From contig NZ_JAJBMO010000020.1 in NCBI RefSeq assembly GCF_020537505.1, positions 1-64,000 of the forward strand: DNA of 64,000 nucleotides, given 5' to 3'. This document shows, one piece after another, positions 35,217 through 42,595 of this stretch. The DNA is from Blautia glucerasea (GTDB lineage: Bacteria; Bacillota; Clostridia; Lachnospirales; Lachnospiraceae). The notes under the pieces are model-generated. The model saw only the letters and a program-made list of their open reading frames with translations, did no database searches and had not been told where the DNA came from. The position numbers and the translations under genes were made by a program. How positions within the stretch are numbered: the first letter of the stretch is position 1; each line of letters opens with the position of its first letter.

Positions 35217-38060
35217 ATGAAACATATAGAATTTCAGGATAAAAACGGAAGCTTTATTATACATGATCCGGAAAATTATAGCGGTCTGTATCTGCCTATG
35301 GCGGGAGAAAAAGGACTGAAATCCAGTATCACCCCTAATCTGGGAGGTGACAGCAAAACGGATCAGAATCATTTCCTTCTTGAGCCTGTAAGTATTGAAA
35401 ACCTGCATAACAACCGAAATACCAGAAATTTCTGGTGTCAGGTATATAAAAGCACAGAAGCAGGTGATACTGCTCTGTCTGGAGCAGATCCGAAGCTTCT
35501 GGGCTGTTGGTCTGTCTGTGGAAATTCTGCAGAACAGGAATTTCAGAAATTTACAGATAAGCAGGACGAAAGCACACTGGAAGCTGGTTTTATGTGGCAG
35601 AAGATTTCCCGAAAATCACAAAAATATGGTCTTCAGGCAGAAGTAACATCTTTTGTTACAATTTCTGGGGACATGGAAGTAGAATATGTGGAAATCACAA
35701 ATATTTCCGAAAAAAAAGTGGAAATTGTGCCAACAGGTGCAATTCCGGTATATGGAAGAAGTGCAGATAATCTTCGAGATCACCGCCATGTTACCTCCCT
35801 TCTCCACCGAATTCGGACCACCGATTATGGTGTGGAAGTAACCCCGGTTTTGTCCTTTGACGAGCGGGGACATCAGAAAAATAATACTACATATTTTGTA
35901 TACGGTTCAGATGAAAACGGAGAGAAGCCGGAGTCATTTTATCCTACGGTGGAGGAGTTTATAGGAGAAGGCGGAACCTTTCTGAATCCAGAGGCAGTAA
36001 GAATTAATAAGCCCGGAAAACCCTCTGGAACAGAACTTCAGGGAAAAGAGGCTGTTGGAGGCATCCGATTCAGCCGGAAAACACTGAAACCAAGGGAAAC
36101 AGCTGGTTATATTTTACTATGTGGGATTGCAGATGCCGGTGAGCAGCAGTTCCCAAGAAAGGAGAATACAGATAAAAAGGCAATAGATCCGGCAAAAGCT
36201 TCTAAATGGATAGAGTCGTTGACTTCTGGCTGCAGGACCCGCTCCCAGGTACGGAATATGCTGGAAGAAGTAAAAGAACACTGGATTCGGAAGGTTAATG
36301 TAGCGTTTGAAACTGGAAGCGAAGATGCGGATAATTATCTGAAATGGATCTGTTTCCAGCCAATCCTCAGAAGAATTTATGGATGTTCTTTTCTCCCCTA
36401 TCATGATTATGGAAAAGGGGGACGCGGCTGGCGCGATTTATGGCAGGATTGCCTTGCCTTGTTGATCATGGAGCCATCTGAGGTAAGACAGATGATCATT
36501 GATAATTATGGAGGTGTTCGTATTGATGGAACAAATGCCACAATTATAGGAAGTGGTCAGGGAGAATTTATTGCAGACAGGAATAATATTACCCGTGTAT
36601 GGATGGATCATAGCTTTTGGCCGTTTGTAACTACGAAGCTTTATTTGGATCAGACCGGGGATCTTGATGTTTTATTTGAGAAGATTCCATATTTTAAGGA
36701 TCTTCAGTCAAAACGCGGAACAGCTCATGATGAAGAATGGAACAGCAGTTATGGTAATTTACAGAAAACAGATGCTAATGAAATATATCATGGAACTGTT
36801 CTGGAACATATTCTTCTTCAAAATCTGTGCGCATTTTTTGATGTGGGAGATCATAATGAAATGCGTCTGCATGGAGCAGACTGGAATGATGCCCTGGACA
36901 TGGCCTGGGAAAAAGGTGAGAGTGTGGCCTTTACCTGTGCTTATGCTGGAAATTTGAAGGATATCGCTTATGTGCTTAGAGAAATAGAGCGCGTTCAGGG
37001 AATTAACAGGATTGAGCTTGCAGAAGAAATGGAATGTCTGTTTGCCTGTGGAAAACAGTTATATGAAAGCCCTGAGGAAAAACAGAAGGTTTTGAAGCAA
37101 TATACTGATTTGAGTGCCCATAATCTCAGTGGAAATAAAGCAGTGCTTTCTCTGGAAATGGTATGCAGCAATCTGGAAGAAAAAGCAGACTGGCTCGTGG
37201 AAAATATTCGGAAAAATGAATGGATCCAGGATGGGGATAAAGGCTGGTTTAATGGATATTATGATAATCATGGAAGAAAAGTAGAATATAGCGCGGTTTC
37301 AGATGAAACCGACAATAAAGCCGGTGCAGAGTGTAACACCCGAATGATGCTTACCGGACAGGTGTTTGCCGTCATGAGCGGTACCGCTACAGAGGAACAG
37401 ATCCAGGCAATCTGCAGAAGTGCAGATGCATATCTGTATGACAGGAAAGCCGGTGGCTACCGCCTGAATACAGATTTCAAGGAGGAAAAATTTGACCTGG
37501 GAAGAATGTTTGGATTTGCATATGGAGAAAAGGAAAATGGTGCCGTCTTTTCCCATATGGCAGTTATGTATGCCAATGCATTGTACAAAACCGGTCACGC
37601 CAAAGAAGGATACAAAGTTCTTCAGACTCTGCTTGATACTGCAATGGATTTTGAACGCAGCAAAATGTACCCGGGAATCCCGGAATATTTCGATAATCAG
37701 GGAAGAGGCTTATACGCATATCTGACCGGAGCTGCAAGCTGGTATATGCTGACCATGATAACAGAAGTTTTTGGAGTAAAAGGCCAGCTGGGCGATATGG
37801 TGATAGCACCTGCACTTATGCCTGAGCAGTACGATCAGGAAGGAAAAGCTTCCTTGAAAATAGAATTTGCCGGAAGGAAATTTTCTATTCACATTTTTAA
37901 CAGGGAGAAAAAAGAATGGAATAAAGTGCAGATAAAAGAAGCCTTTTGTGATGGTACTTTGCTGTCGGCAGAAGGCGGCAGGCAGGCTCGCCTGAAGCGC
38001 TCTGAAATAGAAAAACTGACTTTGGAAAAAGTACATGAAATTAATATTATTTTGAACTAA
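35217..38060 (+). CDS. Second GH94-type glycoside phosphorylase, long form
   Basis: A 947-residue enzyme of the GH94 clan, with an N-terminal beta-sandwich, an (alpha/alpha)6 barrel containing GKGGRGWRDLWQDCLALL, and the catalytic Asp558 in HGADWNDALDMAW. The C-terminal lid contains MYPGIPEYFDNQGRG. It is longer than cellobiose phosphorylase and closer in size to phosphorylases acting on longer or differently linked beta-glucans. ATG 35217 (MKHIEF) is chosen; GTG 35187 would add ten residues of linker-like sequence. It lies 50 bases downstream of the first GH94 gene and is ended by a strong terminator at 38084. Having two phosphorylases suggests stepwise degradation of an oligosaccharide series. 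Confidence 0.82.
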   Translation: MKHIEFQDKNGSFIIHDPENYSGLYLPMAGEKGLKSSITPNLGGDSKTDQNHFLLEPVSIENLHNNRNTRNFWCQVYKSTEAGDTALSGADPKLLGCWSVCGNSAEQEFQKFTDKQDESTLEAGFMWQKISRKSQKYGLQAEVTSFVTISGDMEVEYVEITNISEKKVEIVPTGAIPVYGRSADNLRDHRHVTSLLHRIRTTDYGVEVTPVLSFDERGHQKNNTTYFVYGSDENGEKPESFYPTVEEFIGEGGTFLNPEAVRINKPGKPSGTELQGKEAVGGIRFSRKTLKPRETAGYILLCGIADAGEQQFPRKENTDKKAIDPAKASKWIESLTSGCRTRSQVRNMLEEVKEHWIRKVNVAFETGSEDADNYLKWICFQPILRRIYGCSFLPYHDYGKGGRGWRDLWQDCLALLIMEPSEVRQMIIDNYGGVRIDGTNATIIGSGQGEFIADRNNITRVWMDHSFWPFVTTKLYLDQTGDLDVLFEKIPYFKDLQSKRGTAHDEEWNSSYGNLQKTDANEIYHGTVLEHILLQNLCAFFDVGDHNEMRLHGADWNDALDMAWEKGESVAFTCAYAGNLKDIAYVLREIERVQGINRIELAEEMECLFACGKQLYESPEEKQKVLKQYTDLSAHNLSGNKAVLSLEMVCSNLEEKADWLVENIRKNEWIQDGDKGWFNGYYDNHGRKVEYSAVSDETDNKAGAECNTRMMLTGQVFAVMSGTATEEQIQAICRSADAYLYDRKAGGYRLNTDFKEEKFDLGRMFGFAYGEKENGAVFSHMAVMYANALYKTGHAKEGYKVLQTLLDTAMDFERSKMYPGIPEYFDNQGRGLYAYLTGAASWYMLTMITEVFGVKGQLGDMVIAPALMPEQYDQEGKASLKIEFAGRKFSIHIFNREKKEWNKVQIKEAFCDGTLLSAEGGRQARLKRSEIEKLTLEKVHEINIILN

Positions 38061-38083
38061 TCTGGATAAAGAATTAGAAAAAT

Positions 38084-38145
38084 GACCAGATATTCAGGAA
38101 TAACAATGCATAAATAAAGGTTATTCCTGAATATCCGGTCTTTTT
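38084..38145 (+). terminator. Terminator after the GH94 pair
   Basis: A long stem: GACCAGATATTCAGGAATAA pairs with TTATTCCTGAATATCCGGTC with one wobble or mismatch, then TTTTT. The loop is about 17 bases. Confidence 0.9.
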
Positions 38146-38185
38146 ATGTAAGGCGGAGAATTATGCATTGCAGGAGCCTTACGTG

Positions 38186-38351
38186 CTAGAGCCTGTTTGA
38201 AAAATCATTCCCGCAATCTGCACGCCCCACTTTGCGGTATATTTTGCCCGAATTCAGTTGCCGTAGCCCGCTACGGCGCCTTCATCCGGACAAAATCTCC
38301 CACAAATTGTGACGCACATCTTGCAGAAAGCCTTTTTCAAACACGCTCTAG
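38186..38351. mobile_element. MITE-like 166-base imperfect palindrome
   Basis: The element starts CTAGAGCCTGTTTGAAAAA and ends TTTTTCAAACACGCTCTAG, so its termini are inverted repeats with one mismatch. Pairing continues inward (CCCGCAATCTGCACGCCCC against GTGACGCACATCTTGCAG, partly) to a perfect centre GCCGTAGC-CC-GCTACGGC. It has no coding capacity. It lies between the GH94 terminator and the end of the oppositely oriented AraC gene. This architecture is that of a non-autonomous miniature element or a large bidirectional hairpin. Confidence 0.75.
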
Positions 38352-38357
38352 GTCAGC

Positions 38358-39098
38358 TTACCACATGGATTTATAATACCTATCCCTGTATTTTTTTGGA
38401 GTCAGACCAGTGAAATTCTCGAATACCTGAATAAAGTGACTCTGGGAAGAGAAGGATAGGTAATTGGCGATGTCAACTACTGCTTTGTCCGAGTAGCGAA
38501 GAAGATGTGTGGCTTTTTCTATTTTTTTCTCCCTTATGTAGTCACTGATGGAAATTCCAAGATTTTGTTTGAATACCCTGGATAGATAATTCTGGGAAAG
38601 ACCGGTGTGGCAGGCAAGGTCTTCTATGGTGATACGGTCCTTTATATGAGCATAGATGTAATCAATGCACTGCATAACTGGCTTGGAAAGTACGGATGAT
38701 TTTTTTTGCAGGATCATTTTTCCGGTAAAATCCTTTGCCATAGTGTGGTGAAGGTCTGCAATCTGTCGCAGGGAAGTGCAGGAATCCATTTTTAAAATGT
38801 AAAAGTCACTAAGCCGGTAGGCCTGCTCTGCCTCCATTCCTCCGTCAATGCAATATCTGGTAAGCATCGCAGCTGTAACCACAAAGTGGTATTTCAGATT
38901 CGTGACAGGGTTTCTGGAAAGGACTCCGGTTCCCTCCAGATTCGTAAAAGAATCTGCATTACAGTTCTGTATGACAGTTTCCATATCTCCGGTTTTTACT
39001 GCCGTATAAAAGGAATATTCAACAGAAGGCGGCCTGTGCTTGGATTCAGTTTCGTTTTCTTCAAATTCTGTGTTGTACCAGTCTTTTGATATTGCCAT
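38358..39098 (-). CDS. AraC family transcriptional regulator
   Basis: A 246-residue regulator with the C-terminal double helix-turn-helix of the AraC/XylS family: ITIEDLACHTGLSQNYLSRV and FSSQSHFIQVFENFTGLTPK. The N-terminal 140 residues are a ligand-sensing region without a recognisable fold. The start is the ATG at 39098, preceded by GGAGGGG; an upstream in-frame ATG lacks a ribosome-binding site. It is transcribed divergently from the sugar-binding protein gene, and the shared gap has TGTCA repeats that could be its operators. It probably activates the ABC importer and GH3 operon, and perhaps the GH94 genes, when the sugar is present. Confidence 0.9.
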   Translation of the reverse strand: MAISKDWYNTEFEENETESKHRPPSVEYSFYTAVKTGDMETVIQNCNADSFTNLEGTGVLSRNPVTNLKYHFVVTAAMLTRYCIDGGMEAEQAYRLSDFYILKMDSCTSLRQIADLHHTMAKDFTGKMILQKKSSVLSKPVMQCIDYIYAHIKDRITIEDLACHTGLSQNYLSRVFKQNLGISISDYIREKKIEKATHLLRYSDKAVVDIANYLSFSSQSHFIQVFENFTGLTPKKYRDRYYKSMW

Positions 39099-39122
39099 GT
39101 AATCCCCTCCAAAACAAAAATG

Positions 39123-39183
39123 TGTCATTTTTTATATTATGACATGAATCTGATATTTTGTTAAGAGAAATAATATAATGTCA
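39123..39183 (+). promoter_or_regulatory. Promoter and putative AraC operator of the sugar importer
   Basis: TGTCAT (39123) and ATGACA (39139-39144) form an inverted pair, with a third TGTCA at 39179. A perfect TATAAT lies at 39174-39179, while the region 17 bases upstream (TGATAT) is a poor -35, as expected for an activator-dependent promoter. Confidence 0.55.
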
Positions 39184-39259
39184 AAAATAAAAATGGTATA
39201 TTTATTGCACCAAAGAGATACAGCATTAAGAAAATGCTCAAAAAAGGAGGATCTTTTAT

Positions 39260-40627
39260 ATGAAGAAGAGAGCAGTATCTATGTTACTTACAGCTGTTAT
39301 GGCAGTTACCGGTATGGCTGCAACAGCAACCGTAGCACATGCAGAAGGAGAAGAGGGAAAGGTTATTAACATCTATTCCTGGAACGATGAGTTCCGTACA
39401 CGTCTGGAGGCTATTTATCCAGAAGTTGAGTCCACTTCCAGCGATGGAACTGTTACAACCTTAAAAGACGGAACTGAGATCCATTGGATCATCAACCCAA
39501 ACCAGGATGGTGTTTACCAGCAGAAGCTTGATGAGGCGCTTCTGAATCAGGCTGATGCATCTGATGATGATAAAGTAGATATTTTCTTAACTGAGACCGA
39601 TTATGTTTTCAAATATACAGACAAAGATGCAGATGTAGCAATGCCGCTTACAGATCTTGGAATTGACCCGGATACAGATCTTGCAGATCAGTACGATTTC
39701 ACAAGAACAACTGCTTCTGACTCTGACGGAGTACAGAGAGGTTCTACATGGCAGTGCTGCCCAGGAACCCTGGTATACCGTCGTGATATTGCAAAAGAAG
39801 TTTTTGGAACAGATGATCCGGCAGAAGTAGGCGAGAAAGTAAAAGACTGGGATACAATGAAAGAGACTGCTGCTCAACTGAAGGAGAAAGGTTACTACAC
39901 ATTTGCTTCTTATGCAGATACCTTCCGTTTATATGGAAACAGCATCACACAGTCCTGGGTACAGCCTGGTGAGACAACCATTACAGTTGACCAGAAGATT
40001 ATGGATTGGGTAAATGATTCAAAAGAGTGGCTGGATGCAGGTTTCCTTAACCCGACTGTAAAAGGACAGTGGAACGATGACTGGAACAAAGCTATGGGCT
40101 CTCAGTCAAAAGTATTTGCATTTCTGTTCCCGGCATGGGGAATCGACTTTACATTAAGTCCAAACTGGGATGGCGATGCAGGTTCATGGGCAGTTACAAA
40201 TCCTCCACAGGAATACAATTGGGGCGGTTCTTACATTCATGCAGCAACAGGTACTGATAATCCAGAGCATGCAAAAGACATTATCCTTGCTATGACTGCA
40301 GACAAAGACAACCTGTTAAAGATTTCTAAGGATTATTCAGATTTCACAAATACAAAGAGTGGTATGGCAGAGGCTGCTACAGATGATGCAAACTTCTCTT
40401 CTGAGTTCCTTGGCGGACAGAATCCATTTACATATTTCGCACCTGTTGCAGAGAACATTAAGATTGCTCCGCTTTCTGCCTATGACCAGGGATGCGTAGA
40501 ACTGATCCAGAATTCCTTCAGTGATTATTTCCAGGGAAATGTTGACTTTGATAAAGCAAAAGCAAACTTCGAGACTGCTATTAAAGAGCGTTATCCTGAG
40601 ATCTCTGAGGTTAAATGGCCGGAATAA
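39260..40627 (+). CDS. Sugar ABC transporter substrate-binding protein (family 1)
   Basis: A 455-residue extracellular binding protein of the carbohydrate CUT1 type. The N-terminus is a Sec signal (MKKRAVSMLL, hydrophobic core, cleavage near VAHAEGE) with no lipobox cysteine, as in the peptide-binding protein of this window. The mature part begins KVINIYSWNDEF and contains aromatic residues suited to sugar stacking (SPNWDGDAGSW, NWGGSYIHAA). ATG 39260 follows AAAGGAGGATC. A hairpin at 40728 separates it from the permease genes and probably favours higher binding-protein levels. Confidence 0.9.
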   Translation: MKKRAVSMLLTAVMAVTGMAATATVAHAEGEEGKVINIYSWNDEFRTRLEAIYPEVESTSSDGTVTTLKDGTEIHWIINPNQDGVYQQKLDEALLNQADASDDDKVDIFLTETDYVFKYTDKDADVAMPLTDLGIDPDTDLADQYDFTRTTASDSDGVQRGSTWQCCPGTLVYRRDIAKEVFGTDDPAEVGEKVKDWDTMKETAAQLKEKGYYTFASYADTFRLYGNSITQSWVQPGETTITVDQKIMDWVNDSKEWLDAGFLNPTVKGQWNDDWNKAMGSQSKVFAFLFPAWGIDFTLSPNWDGDAGSWAVTNPPQEYNWGGSYIHAATGTDNPEHAKDIILAMTADKDNLLKISKDYSDFTNTKSGMAEAATDDANFSSEFLGGQNPFTYFAPVAENIKIAPLSAYDQGCVELIQNSFSDYFQGNVDFDKAKANFETAIKERYPEISEVKWPE

Positions 40628-40727
40628 TGTAGATAGTTCTGAGGATTTTGTTTGCAAAAACATCTTGCAGAATACTATTAAAAAAATAATGTCCATGTGA
40701 CATTTGAAAATTGGTATAAGGAACGTG

Positions 40728-40756
40728 GAGAGGATCCTGTAGCATAGGATTCTCTC
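40728..40756 (+). promoter_or_regulatory. mRNA hairpin between binding-protein and permease genes
   Basis: GAGAGGATCCT and AGGATTCTCTC pair across GTAGCAT. No T-run follows, so this is more likely an mRNA-stability or partial-attenuation element. A short palindrome ATGTC-CATGT-GACAT at 40689-40703 resembles the TGTCA operators upstream. Confidence 0.55.
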
Positions 40757-40790
40757 CTGTTCTGTAAGATGTGTGTAAAGGAGAACTGTT

Positions 40791-41753
40791 ATGAAGAAAA
40801 ACAAGAAAAGCATTAATTATGGAAAATGGGGCTACCTGTTTATCCTTCCTTTTTTTATAATCTATTTGATTTTTTCTTTGATTCCATTGGTTGATACGGT
40901 CCGTTACAGCTTTTTTGAATATTTCCGTTCTGGAATTAAAGAAATCGGACCCAATTTTATTGGAATGGCAAATTACATCAGTCTGCTGAAATCCGATATG
41001 TTTAAATATGGAGCAAACACATTGATTCTGTGGCTGATCGGATTTGTGCCGCAGATTGTGGTTGCGTTAGTTCTGGCAGCCTGGTTTACAGATGCCCGTT
41101 TGAAAATAAGAGGAAAACAGTTTTTTAAAGTGGTAATATATCTGCCGAACCTGATTATGGCATCTGCATTTGCACTTTTATTTTTTACTATGTTTTCTAC
41201 AAACGGACCAATAAATTCTATTCTGATGTCTCTTGGATGGATTAAAGACCCTATTGATTTTATGGGATCTGTAGTTGGAACAAGATCATTAATTGGCTTT
41301 ATGAACTTCCTTATGTGGTTTGGAAATACAACGATTATGCTGATGGCGGCTGTTATGGGTATCAGTATGGATATTTTTGAGGCTTCTGACCTGGATGGCT
41401 GCAATAGTATTCAACGTTTCTATTATATTACATTGCCGCTGATCAGACCGATTCTTGCATATACATTGATCACATCTATAATTGGTGGTCTTCAGATGTT
41501 TGATGTACCACAGATCCTGACAAATGGACAGGGTAATCCAGATAGAACGTCTATGACGCTGATCATGTTCCTGAACAGTCATCTGAAGAGTAAGAACTAT
41601 GGTATGGCTGGTGCATTATCTGTTTACCTGTTTATTATCAGTGGTATTTTATGCTTCATCGTATATCGCATGACCAATGATAATGATCCGGATGGTTCCA
41701 AAAAGGCTGCAAAAAAACGTGCTAAGGAAGAAAGGAGAAGATTAAGAAGATGA
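40791..41753 (+). CDS. Sugar ABC transporter permease (MalF-like)
   Basis: A 320-residue CUT1 permease with six membrane segments starting GYLFILPFFIIYLIF and an EAA-type loop EASDLDGCNSIQRFYYITLPL contacting the ATPase. The C-terminus is lysine and arginine rich (KKAAKKRAKEERRRLRR). The stop overlaps the start of the next permease gene by four bases. No ATPase gene is in this operon, so it probably uses a shared MsmK-type ATPase encoded elsewhere. Confidence 0.92.
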   Translation: MKKNKKSINYGKWGYLFILPFFIIYLIFSLIPLVDTVRYSFFEYFRSGIKEIGPNFIGMANYISLLKSDMFKYGANTLILWLIGFVPQIVVALVLAAWFTDARLKIRGKQFFKVVIYLPNLIMASAFALLFFTMFSTNGPINSILMSLGWIKDPIDFMGSVVGTRSLIGFMNFLMWFGNTTIMLMAAVMGISMDIFEASDLDGCNSIQRFYYITLPLIRPILAYTLITSIIGGLQMFDVPQILTNGQGNPDRTSMTLIMFLNSHLKSKNYGMAGALSVYLFIISGILCFIVYRMTNDNDPDGSKKAAKKRAKEERRRLRR

Positions 41754-42595
41754 AGAAGAAAGCAGGAAGCCAATTCAGAACAGTTTTCGCACATATCGTA
41801 CTGATTCTTCTGTCTTTTATGTGCCTGTTCTTCTTTTACGTATTGATAATTAATGCAACCAGATCTCATGGGGATCTGCAGAAAGGTTTCTCAGCACTTC
41901 CAGGAAAATATTTCCTTGAGAATCTGAAAAACGTGGCAAACGACGGAAGCTTTCCAATGTTTCGGGGAATTTTGAACAGTGTGATCGTATCTTCCTGTAG
42001 TGCCGCACTTTGTACATATTTTTCATCCCTTACGGCATATGGTCTTTATGCTTATGAGTTTAAGGCAAGAAAGGTTGCTTTTACATTTATCATGGCAATT
42101 CTTGTAATGCCAACGCAGGTTACTGCAATGGGATTCCTTCGTCTGGTTACGAAGATGGGATTATATGATTCCCTTCTGCCGCTGATCATTCCCTCCATTG
42201 CATCTCCAGCTGTATTTTATTTTATGTACAGTTATCTGCAGTCGTCTCTGCCGCTTTCTCTTGTGGAGGCTGCCAGAATCGATGGTTCCGGAGAATTCCA
42301 TACCTTTAATCGCATTGTGATTCCAATTATGAAGCCTGCAATTGCAGTTCAGGCGATTTTTACATTTGTTGGTTCCTGGAACAACTACTTTGTACCGGCC
42401 CTGATCATCCAGTCCAAGAGTAAAATGACGGTGCCGATTCTGATCGCTACTCTTCGTGGTGCTGATTATATGAATTTTGATATGGGTAAAATTTACATGA
42501 TGATCACAGTTGCGATCGTGCCGATCATTGTTGTGTACCTGCTTCTTTCCAAGTATATTATTGCAGGTGTTACCCTTGGTGGTGTCAAAGAGTAA
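41750..42595 (+). CDS. Sugar ABC transporter permease (MalG-like)
   Basis: A 281-residue second CUT1 permease with six membrane segments and the EAA loop EAARIDGSGEFHTFNRIVIP. It forms the channel with the preceding permease. The start overlaps that gene (ATGA), and its TAA stop overlaps the ATG of the beta-glucosidase gene by one base, so transport and hydrolysis are translationally coupled. Confidence 0.92.
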   Translation: MKKKAGSQFRTVFAHIVLILLSFMCLFFFYVLIINATRSHGDLQKGFSALPGKYFLENLKNVANDGSFPMFRGILNSVIVSSCSAALCTYFSSLTAYGLYAYEFKARKVAFTFIMAILVMPTQVTAMGFLRLVTKMGLYDSLLPLIIPSIASPAVFYFMYSYLQSSLPLSLVEAARIDGSGEFHTFNRIVIPIMKPAIAVQAIFTFVGSWNNYFVPALIIQSKSKMTVPILIATLRGADYMNFDMGKIYMMITVAIVPIIVVYLLLSKYIIAGVTLGGVKE

